In this document: positions 22,001 to 30,670 of the stretch, in pieces | Layout of the letters: each line of letters begins with the position of its first letter | How positions within the stretch are numbered: the stretch's first letter is position 1 | NCBI RefSeq assembly: GCF_000344685.1 | Contig: NW_006920421.1 | Location: forward strand, 315,148 to 347,679 | From: Gloeophyllum trabeum ATCC 11539 | Taxonomy: Eukaryota; Basidiomycota; Agaricomycetes; Gloeophyllales; Gloeophyllaceae | Length of the DNA stretch: 32,532 nucleotides | Direction: 5' to 3' | The notes under the pieces: model-generated | What the model was told of the DNA's origin: nothing | The model's database searches: none | Seen by the model: only the letters and a program-made list of their open reading frames with translations | Made by a program: the position numbers and the translations under genes

Positions 22001-22615
22001 CCGGTGGGCGCCTCCCGTGCCTGTTAGTGCGTATATCCCGGCTCTCTCTCTTGTTTTTTTAGGTGCTGAGGCCATGGTATAGCGCTGCCGCATCGCGCGA
22101 GGTATGGCGGGGAGATTGACGGGTATGAGATCAAGAAGGATGATACGGTACGCACCTCCCTGCGAGTCTCAACTGTGATGGAACATGACGCGTGGTTGTG
22201 CGGGTAGCTGATCGCGAACCTCTACTCGATCTCGCGCGACGAGGAGTACCACACGGACCCGGAGACGTACGACCCCGACCGGTACTTGGACGGCGGGGAG
22301 GAGCGCACGCCGTACTACGTCTTTGGGTACGGGCACAGGTCCGTGTCCTCGCGTTTCTCCCTTTCCCTTCTCGTACTGACTGTGTGCAGACGCTGCCCCG
22401 GCGCGGACATGGCATTCGCGCAGCTGTTCCACCAGGCGGCGTACGTGCTCTCCGTGTTCGACATCCGCCCGGAGGTGGACAGCAAGGGTAACGCGATGTA
22501 CCCGAAGCCCGAGTTCGTCGGGGAGATGGTGCGCCACCCGAAGCCGTTCAAGTGCGTGATCACCCCGCGGTGGGAGAACGCGGATCTGCTGTTCCAGGAG
22601 GATGTGAAGGCGTAG
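19053..22615 (+). CDS. Cytochrome P450 (P450-3) with an oversized intron 2
   Basis: Ten exons, 19053-19311, 19366-19498, 21019-21207, 21272-21417, 21477-21592, 21653-21784, 21837-22026, 22083-22147, 22208-22338 and 22390-22615, encode 528 residues. An N-terminal extension precedes the anchor (SLFAVAASLGVLTLVYAL) and hinge VPGPPGVPILGNLFDWP. I-helix GGASDTT (320-326), ExxR E378-R381 (WEVFR), YDPDRY in place of PERF, and heme loop FGYGHRRCPGAD with Cys456 split by an intron. All landmarks are intact and the frame closes. Intron 2 spans 19499-21018 (1,520 nt) while every other intron is about 50-80 nt. Its donor (GTAAGT), branch TACTAAC (20998-21004) and acceptor TCTCAG remain, so it may still be spliced, possibly at reduced efficiency. 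The MITE lies just upstream and may affect its promoter. Confidence 0.88.
19542..20991. mobile_element. Probable insertion inside P450-3 intron 2
   Basis: About 1.45 kb of GC-rich, pyrimidine-rich DNA within an intron that should be about 70 nt. A 6-bp direct repeat CTCTAT (19536-19541 and 20986-20991) could be the target duplication. Removing one copy plus the insert leaves a 70-nt intron with a good donor, branch point and acceptor. No transposase, long terminal repeat or clear inverted termini were seen, so the class is unknown. The open frames on both strands show no recognisable domain. Confidence 0.45.
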
Positions 22616-23484
22616 GCATGTGGACGGGAGGGGTTAGAGTGTGGAAGCGGGACTGAAAGCTTTGGGTAGTCGTTTGGTCTTGCCTCTGGCAGCGGGTCCA
22701 GTACTTCTACACGATAGATAGCATAATCTGTAACACTCCTTACTTGCAACATCGAAAAGAGCCTTTTCCTCAGAACATTGAGCCTACTGTTGGTAAGGCT
22801 CGGCTGTGAACCACCCGTGACCGTGGTAGTCGACTGTTCTGGAAGCAGGTGTTGTAATATACGAGAGCAGATAATACTTCGTTTTGTTAGGGTGAAATCG
22901 GGTGGGCGAGGAAATGCGAGGTAGGACGAATATCAAGGCGAATTGACTCGGAGCTAGATCACATTGTGTGTCGTAGCGATATCCCTCAACAAACCCCAGA
23001 ACATGGGTGCTGCTCAATAGGTACGGATTGACTGATGTATTCAAATAAGGGTGTCTCTCAAATCTCATTAATATTTGCCATGGGTCAGTTGGGCCAGTAC
23101 TCATTCCAGCCGCAGAAGCCTGAGGCGGCAAAAGCTGCATTCACGAGGCGGTAGTCAATTTAACGATTTAATTCATACTCGTAAAGCAGAGTAGTCGTTG
23201 AAGCGATATCTGTTAAGTGGGGACATGAGGCTCAGGCTAGCCCTAAGTTGAGCACCGCCCCCCACCCTCCGACGTCGTCCAGACGGGGTAACTTGTCCCC
23301 GACATAAGCTAGATACAAGCCTCCTCAATAGTCAGTAGATAGGCGAGCAATCCTGTGTATAGGGAGGCTAGTGAACACTTCGCTGGCGTGTGAGGGGAGG
23401 GTCCCCCTTGGTTACCTCGAGCAGCCGCATATAATCCAGGACGAACACGGCAGGTGATCTTCCACCTCCTTCACTTGGATCACG
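22616..23484. other. Intergenic DNA, no gene recognised
   Basis: 3' flank of P450-3 and spacer. No supported exon, repeat or regulatory element was identified. Confidence 0.45.
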
Positions 23485-24127
23485 GTGGATCACACTTTCC
23501 CTTGCTTCCTTACGATCATGTTCAATCCTATTCAGTGGGACGCGACTGTAGCAGCCACCAGACGGCAAATTCAAACATCTCATCCTGCAGGCCAGCGTGA
23601 GTTTGTCTCTGTGAGTGATGTGGCAGAGGCCAGAGCTTCTGGCGCAACGCTCGGAAGTCCTGTCAATCTTCGCGATACATCAGCTTCGGACGCGAGGTCT
23701 GCACCGCGGAATGACTTTTTGTTCAAGAATTATACACCGAGTTAAGCAGATATTGGCCACCCAACTCCGGATAGTGGCCATCCTCAAGCTGGACAATATC
23801 ATACTTCGAGATGTCAAGCAGGACAAGCCCCTACCCGCAGGAACTCAAAGCGTGCTCGAGCTGACAGTATTGAAGACTTTGGTCAAGATACGTATACATC
23901 TGTGGACTCCCCGGGAACTCCGCAGACGCCACAGCGACGAAGGTCAACAGAAGAGCGTGTGGCGGTAGTACTACAAGGAATCAAGGATGCCGGATTCGAC
24001 GGTTTGGGCGATTTTCCTGAAGACATTACTTGACCCAACTGTCAATTATAATCAAGTCAAATCCGTCTATCAGTCTCTGGCCTGGTTTCTTGGGGTGACG
24101 AGTATGTGCATAGAAAGAGAGATGTGA
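23485..24127 (+). pseudogene. Broken N-terminal part of an agaricomycete mobile-element-type protein
   Basis: A frame opens with ATG at 23485 and runs to a TAA at 23743-23745. It then continues in the same frame through a basic, Ser/Pro-rich region to RRRSTEERVAVVLQGIKDAG and FDGLGDF. Near 24017 one extra base shifts the frame, after which LKTLLDPTVNYNQVKSVYQS follows, ending at 24127. The order (variable disordered N-terminus, then a short helical segment of the type GFDGLGDFL) resembles the N-termini of large hypothetical proteins, such as DUF6589-type, that are expanded in agaricomycetes. That assignment is from memory of the pattern and is weak. It has one stop and one frameshift and no downstream body, so it is not functional. 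Confidence 0.4.
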
Positions 24128-25191
24128 TTCCATCCCGATTTGGGGCGATTGCCATATTAGGTAGGGCTCTTTTCTCCCTAATCGGGTTATGGGGGACCCT
24201 CTGCCAACGCTATCGGAAGTGTTAAGCAGCCTATCCCCGACGAACTGTAAGTCTCTGGCAAGCCAAATCTAGCGCATCTAGCCCAATGTTTAGATTCAGG
24301 AGCATGAAACAGGTGGCAAAACTATAGCTTCCCTAGCGCGCAAGATAGACAATCCAGATAGAGCGGTTTCGTGTACCGACAGCACCACAGGCGACGGATC
24401 GAACACGCTGCAGATACTGAGCATGTTAGTTTCAGCGTGATTTTCCCCAGATGTACTGGCTTTGATGCGCCTCTTTACGCAGATTGACTCGCCCGGTATT
24501 GCCAACCGTCCGTGTGGCGGAAGTCCGCGAACGTCTGTGAAGCGGATCCAATCAGGTGTCGAGATAGACGCACACTCACTGATTCCCACACCCTAACCCG
24601 CCTCAAGCCACAACCATCACCGCGCGTCGGAACACCGACATGGACTATTTCGGCCAAGCTTGATGAAACGGCGCAGCTGGAACGCGAAGATTTTTATCTT
24701 AGCGTCTTGTGACTGGAGGCTCTGCTCTGCATATCAGCCTGTGAGTCATCACCCGTGCGTAATAGTACCAACCCCATCTCCGAGACACTGGTAGGTTCAT
24801 TCTCGCCCGCGCCTTCGAGAGGTACTTTCCTAGCTGACCATGACTTTGCATAGCGTAGATGCTTCTATTTCTTTCTGTTTTTCTGAGATAGACATATCAT
24901 TGAGCCAGCCTTGCACCGCAGCATTGCGTTTAACACCGGATCCGACGCGGACACTCCATTCTTGGCGTTAACAGCTACATGATACGCTGAATAAGAGGCA
25001 ATGCGTACCACCATCAGTCGGATTCCTCGTTCCTCGTAACGCGTTGGTCTCGACGGCAGGCGGACTGCCCATTCATCGTGTTCCAGGCACGATGCAGCCA
25101 CTGGGCGGTCGTGCTATTCCTTAGATCTCGGATGACGTATGCCATGGCGGAACTGTAACCACTAAGTATGATTTATTATCTGGTGTTTGGA
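24128..25191. other. Intergenic DNA, no gene recognised
   Basis: May contain further decayed sequence of the preceding relic, but no coherent frame could be followed. Confidence 0.4.
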
Positions 25192-25197
25192 TATAAG
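25192..25197 (+). promoter_or_regulatory. TATA-like element of P450-4
   Basis: TATAAG about 120 nt upstream of the ATG at 25315, followed by a pyrimidine-rich leader. Confidence 0.4.
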
Positions 25198-25314
25198 AAT
25201 GGAATACGGTGTGCAGTACCACACATACTATTGCGACCTAAATCCCCCGCGTCCTCTTGCCCTCTTACTCTTACTTTGTCCACATTTATTCATTAATAGT
25301 AGTTGTATCCAGTA

Positions 25315-27463
25315 ATGTCTCTCATCCTCAACTTTCTTTTCGTTTCTTCTATCTACCTTCTCATTCTCGTTCGTGACTATCTGCGGCGCCGTCGTCAAAC
25401 CCTTCCTCCAGGACCGAAGGGATTGCCTTTCGTAGGAAATATCCTAGATATGCCCTATGACAAGCAGTGGTTGACATTCGACACATGGTCCAAGCACTAT
25501 GGTATGCACCTCAACTTATATCGCATTATTGTACTCTATTCACCACGATCCAGGTGACATCGTCCACATCAATGTACTTGGACGACATATGATTATTCTC
25601 GGATCTTTTCAAGCCATCACGGACATCTTCGACAAGAAGTCCTCTATATTTTCCGGAAGACCCAGAAGTACTATGCTCAACGACCTGTTAGTCTGACTCA
25701 CTATTCGTTCCAAGCTACGTGACTGATCGTGTCATCTGCAGTGTGGGCTGGGACTGGAGTTTCACCCTGATGCCCTACGGCGACGAATGGCGAAAGAACC
25801 GCCGCGCCTTCCACCAGCACTTCCAACAGAGCGCCGTGTCCCGCTACAACACTATCTACCTCCGCGAGTCGCGGAACCTACTCGACATGCTTCTGACGGA
25901 ACCAGACGGCTTCCTGCACCACCTCCGACAGTATGTCTGCTCACTTCACATCACAATGGAATGATCTGTGACGTCATCCCCAGGACGTTTGCCGGCACTC
26001 TTATGGGCTCTGCGTATGGTATACGCGTGTCCAAGAAAGATGATCCTTATGTGTCCATTGCGGAGGCTGCCATGCACGAGGCTTCAGAGGTGACCGTTCC
26101 GGGCGCGTTCCTGGTAAATGAACTTCCCATTCGTAAGTCACTGCAATGTCTTTCGTTACATGTACTCATATATTGTAAATTAGTCCGATACATACCGAAG
26201 TGGTTCCCAGGAACGCGTTTCCACAAGGTGGCGACCCATCTGAAGAAGCTCTCCGACGAAATGCTGAACCGGCCGTTTGAAGCGGTGAAGCAGAGCTTGG
26301 TAAGCAGACCTATGGCAGAAGTACGGACTTGCCTGCTTACTCGGTTTATTCAGCGTGACGGCACGGCGGAACCATCAATCACCGCAACATTGCTCCAGTC
26401 TCTTCCCGCCGACGAAGACAACGCAGAAGCTGAGCTGATTGCGAAGCGCGTCGGGGCATCAGCATACGCAGGTGGGAAGGCCTTCGCAATACGTTTCGCG
26501 CAGTCTGATAAATAATTTTGTTTCTCCGCAGCTGGCTCTGATACCGTGAGTACCCTCCCCCTGGGACTATTGACGGGGTCCTCACCTATTTGACAGACAG
26601 TAGCAGAATGCCATGTATTCATGCTCGCCATGGCAATGTACCCGGGCGTCCAGAAGCGCGCGCAAGCGGAGCTGGATGATGTGGTAGGACCGACCAGGCT
26701 GCCTGATTTCAGCGACCGGGACAGCTTACCCTATATCAACGCATTGATCAAAGAGCTCTCGCGATGGCAGCCTATTGTGCCGTTAGGTATGACTACTTGG
26801 CGAGTGTCATGTTGACAGTGCTAACAATGACGCACCCCAGGGCTGCCCCATGAATCGATGGAGGATGACGAGTACCGTGGGTACTTCATCCCGAAGGGAA
26901 CAATCGTCTTCGGGAATACCTGGTAAGTATCGTGTCTTGTCTCATGCTTGACAGCATTCAGTAAGTGATGTAGGTCGATATTACACGACCCGGATGAATA
27001 CCCTGAGCCTGATGTCTTCAAGCCGGAGAGGTTCTTGAATCCAGATGGGACACTCAATCATGATGTTCGGGATCCCGGTTTTGCGGCTTTCGGCTACGGC
27101 AGACGGTGCGGAGCTCGTATCGTCCGCTATAATGATAATGAAGACTGATATGAACAATTTATGGACTTCCAGGGTATGTCCAGGGCGCTACTTTAGCGAC
27201 AGCTCCCTGTACTCGATAGTCTCTTCTGTCCTTGCAACATTTGACATTAAGCCGAAGACCGACAAATACGGGCGGCCTGCGCACCTCGAGCCGATCATGA
27301 TGCCAGGTATCATTTCGTGAGTGTATCCTCCGTCCTTTTGGAGTTGCTGCGGTATCTCATGTATCGGCTTCACAGACTTCCGGCTCCGTTTGAATGCGAT
27401 ATCAAGCCCCGTTCTACGGCGGCTGTTGATTTGATCCGGGGGTCACTGGATGACTCTCTCTAG
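25315..27463 (+). CDS. Cytochrome P450 (P450-4)
   Basis: Twelve exons, 25315-25501, 25554-25686, 25742-25930, 25984-26132, 26184-26299, 26354-26471, 26532-26545, 26597-26786, 26841-26922, 26974-27105, 27173-27316 and 27376-27463, encode 513 residues. Anchor ILNFLFVSSIYLLILV, hinge LPPGPKGLPFVGNILDMP, GWDWSFTLMPYGDEWRKNRR (C-helix region), I-helix AGSDTT (298-303) partly encoded by a 14-nt exon, ExxR E355-R358 (KELSR), KPERF (409-413), and heme loop FGYGRRVCPGR with Cys439. C-terminal LPAPFECDIKPRS is typical of the agaricomycete O-methylsterigmatocystin-oxidoreductase-like P450s. All motifs are intact. Codon use is much less GC-biased than in the synthase or P450-2. It probably oxidises the cluster terpene or a related lipophile. 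Confidence 0.94.
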
Positions 27464-28234
27464 ATTTTTGTGAATTCTGCTTATTCTATCATTTACATGC
27501 CCTCAGGTTTTATTCTCTCGGTCGCTTCTACCAGGCGTAATGGGTACTGTAATGTATCGTTAGGACTTGTGTACTAAAACGATTGTGAAAATCGTCGTTA
27601 TTACTCTGTCTTGTGTTGACTATACGTTACCCTCGATCAAGTCCGTCAGTGTCAGGAATACTGAAGATTCGATGAGTTATCCACTTATTCCGATGTGGCG
27701 GGGTACGGTCATGCGCTCTCTCCGACTCGTGGCCACATCGTGAGAGTAGTACGCGGTCACGTGACTGAGAGAGACGTCGTCCCTGACACAGTGACAGTGG
27801 CAACGCGTCGGAGAAGCTCCCCCAGATAAGAGACAGGTAGGATGATACGCAAAACCATGTATTACACCGTTTTGCCTGGAGGCACTGACAGTCTTACGAT
27901 ACGTCTTGACTAGTAGCTTTACGTTCGGTATGTGAATCCGACGACAGTTGTGATGAATCAGTGTTGACCTAGCGTAACTTAAGTTGCAGATATGGACGTA
28001 CTCCATCGTCAATGGTCCCGGCATTCTTGTGCTGCAGTAACAACCAGGATACTCTTCGTCTATTCCAAAGAACTTGTCACGCATATCCGAGATGGCACGA
28101 TAGGAACGATCTATCCTAAATTCCTAGACCAAGACGATCCAATTCTTTTCCCCGTGCTCATTATCCTGGTCGATCGAGGGACAGGAGAAGGAACTTTCCC
28201 AACTTGAAAAGAGCGCTGATTAGATTGTCGCGTG
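27464..28234. other. Intergenic DNA
   Basis: No gene was seen. It contains a second copy of the 14-mer CGCGGTCACGTGAC (27752-27765) found in the divergent synthase promoter. Confidence 0.45.
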
Positions 28235-29645
28235 ATGATAGCCTCGTGGAAGATCCGGAAGCTGCCCAACGAGCTTCCATCCATGATCTTCGAATGGGGA
28301 CGAGATATTCAGAACCAATCGCCCAGGGAAGGGGGTGAGCCAACCAATGAGCTCGTGGTATCGCACGTCTGTCGACGTTAACGGTATGCAGCGCTAGGTA
28401 CCCCGTACCTATGGACCAAGCCAACGCTCCCTAAAGTGAATTCTGTCGAAAAAATAGAAGCCTATCTTTGTAGGTTGGAGACGTCCCGATCGACCTCACC
28501 GTAGACCTCACAAGGTTCGCCGATCCGAGACCTGGGAGAGAATGGACACTGCTCGTCGAGCACATGCATAGGTGGCGTGGCTTCGTGCTCAAGAGATCAT
28601 GCCGTGGCTTCTACTCCCTCCTCCACCGCCTAACATGAGACTCTGCAAATGTACACGTCCTGGAGTCTTTGCAATGGCTTTCACTGGGACTTGTCCGACG
28701 GCAACATATTCCTGGGCGGGGCGCTCAAGCTGACCACGCTACGCCTCGGGGGCACCGAGATACCCCTCTGCAGACCCGCGCTCACGCAGCTCACAACACT
28801 GGACGTATCCATGCCCGGTTCTGAAGATCTGGAGTGCTAGGAGCTGCAGGAGATGCTACTTCAATGCACGCGTCTGGAACGGCTCGTGTTACGGGGAGAG
28901 TTTACGCTGATCTGCGGTGGACTCAGCATCCCACGACACACGTCGCGACTCTCAAACATCTGTCGATATCTTCCCCTCGGGCGGGGCGACTCTGCGTCTC
29001 GCTCCACCTACCGAAGCTCCGGATGCTCGAGTTGGACGGGCGGTCGATAATCCACTACGAACTTGACCTGTTTTCCGCTTATTTCGTCCAGAAGAAGTCA
29101 GAACGGCTGCGTACGGTCAAGCTGCAAGACTTCAGCGAGGGAGACTTGTGGTGGATGTTCGATACGGACATCATCCGCGCGAACCCTCAGATCGCTGATC
29201 TCGCGTTGTTCGGGTCATCGGTCGACACTGTCCTGCGGCTCCTGAGGGAGCCACGAGAGAGTGCATGGGAGGGCTACAACACGGACACGCCCTTGCCAAA
29301 TCTAACTCAGCTGGTCATCGGACCAGCCGTGCCACCCTTGGTGAAGGACTTGGTTGCGTACCGAGAGGCTTCTGGTCATCCGCTTGAGTTCCTCGGGGTT
29401 CTGCGAGATTGGGTGGATGAAGAGACGAAGGCCTGGCTGGAGAAAAGGACGTCGGTGGGTCTATACTCTGACGACCACCCTGAGATTTGTCCAAACATGC
29501 CGGGCCTGACGAGTACGTCGAGGACGAGAGCGGCACTTGGTGTGACTGCGAGTGGTGGGAAGTCGAGGAGGACGATGATGGGGGCGGATGGGGGGAGATC
29601 CCTCAGCAAATGCCCCCTCGCTTGATGGATAATGTATGCAGCTGA
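28235..29645 (+). pseudogene. F-box / leucine-rich-repeat protein pseudogene
   Basis: It starts with ATG at 28235. An F-box-type segment is visible (KLPNELPSMIFEWGRDI ... NELVVSHVCRR), broken by TAA at 28379-28381 where these proteins usually have Trp (CRRWR). The frame resumes with RYAALGTPYLWTKP, shifts near 28475 into VPIDLTVDLTRFADP, and stops at TGA 28636-28638. Leucine-rich text then follows in another frame (LTTLRLGGTEIPL). A further TAG lies at 28838-28840, with frameshifts near 28920 and 29500, before an acidic tail (DEYVEDESGTWCDCEWW) ending at 29645. Agaricomycetes have large F-box families that are substrate adaptors for SCF ubiquitin ligases. With at least three stops and three frameshifts this copy is dead. 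Confidence 0.8.
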
Positions 29646-30199
29646 TAACGACTCTTCTTTTTAACACCGTCTCGGACGGGCCGAGGCAAGTCTATTATTG
29701 CGGGATACTGCAGTCTTCCAAGGCTATGTATAGGACGGGGCGCTCTTCTCCCTTCCTGCGTTGGGTCGCAGTGCTCGTATGCGTCCTCACGTTCTCATTC
29801 CTGTTCAATCACCTGAACGGAGCCTCGCCTGATCCGCGTCTTGACTACTGAGCCATGCAAGAGCTGTCTTCGAGACATGGGCAACTTGGGGGATGAAATA
29901 GACATCAGTCTGTACAGACAAACACGTACCGGCTTTTCCCAGCCAGCCTTTCCGCACCGTTACCGCTCCGAGATCTTACCGTACCAGGTAGAAGAATTGC
30001 TATTACGCGTCAGGGTTAGAGACAGCGGTGGTATGCAGCGGAATGCGGCGGAAACATGACGTACAATCTGCTTTTTCATCCTCAACAGTAAGTCTTCTTC
30101 CAATGACATACTTCAAGGTGATCACAACATGCGGTATGGGTCAGTCCTAGATAAGCGGCCTCGAACCTATGGCTACTCCAGCATCTCAGTGTTTCCGCC
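29646..30199. other. Intergenic DNA
   Basis: A short open frame with one hydrophobic stretch (WVAVLVCVLTFSFLF) overlaps 29636-29851, but it lacks any other support. Otherwise this is the promoter side of the truncated P450. Confidence 0.35.
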
Positions 30200-30494
30200 A
30201 TGATTACTGAGCTTCTCTTTGCAATTTTCCTCGTTTTCGCGTCTCTTTACTTCAGCAGCCTGAGGAAGAATCAGATTCACAGTATCAGAGGTCCCCACCC
30301 GGAGTTCTTCTATGGTGAGTGGGAGATTTGGCTCTGCCGTGAATCTATCCACTCAGCTCTGTAGGCAACGTCCGTCAGGCTTCACGAGGAAATAATGTAC
30401 AGCTCATGCTGCAGTGGCAAGAAGAGTTCGGCGCTGTGTTCCGGCACCAGAGTCTCATGGGGGTTGGTACCAATATCCTTGCGTCTGACCAAGT
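30200..30494 (+). pseudogene. Truncated cytochrome P450 (P450-5), N-terminal fragment
   Basis: Two exons, 30200-30314 and 30365-30494, encode about 81 residues: membrane anchor (LLFAIFLVFASLYF), a hinge-like RGPHPEFFYGNVRQ, then LQWQEEFGAVFRHQ and a beta-strand segment ending ASDQ. This matches the start of agaricomycete P450s in which the hinge is followed by F-x-YGN, a different family from P450-1 to -4. A donor-like GTACGT follows at 30495, but no later exon, ExxR or heme loop exists anywhere downstream. The fragment ends next to the repeat cluster at 30513-30670, so an insertion or deletion there probably removed some 400 residues. Confidence 0.7.
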
Positions 30495-30512
30495 GTACGT
30501 CATCAGGAAAAC

Positions 30513-30670
30513 CCTCCTGAGCTAATTATGTCTAATTATGTCTAATCCTGCCTAATCATGCAGGATTAGCTGCATTATGCAGTCGTATCTAATTAGACAA
30601 GTTAGGTTTGTCCCCTAGCTAATTAGACATAATTATTGCCCATTAGACAGTATCCTGTCATATTAGACAG
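30513..30670. repeat. Cluster of ATTAGACA repeats and hairpins
   Basis: Six copies of the 8-mer ATTAGACA lie within about 145 bp: two inverted (TGTCTAAT, at 30529 and 30539) and four direct (near 30592, 30622, 30642 and 30662). Between them are a perfect hairpin TAATCCTGC / GCAGGATTA (9-bp stem, 8-nt loop, about 30543-30568) and CTGCATTATGCAG. AGCTAATTA occurs at both sides. Dense short subterminal repeats of this sort are typical of DNA-transposon ends, but the matching far end was not found. Confidence 0.6.

Noticed and set aside
29636..29851. 71-codon frame with a hydrophobic stretch after the F-box pseudogene
   Set aside because: One hydrophobic run is not enough evidence, and its start overlaps the tail of the pseudogene.
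30140..30165. tRNA B-box-like string (GGTTCGAGGCC on the minus strand)
   Set aside because: The T-stem does not pair at two of five positions, and no matching acceptor or anticodon arm could be built.
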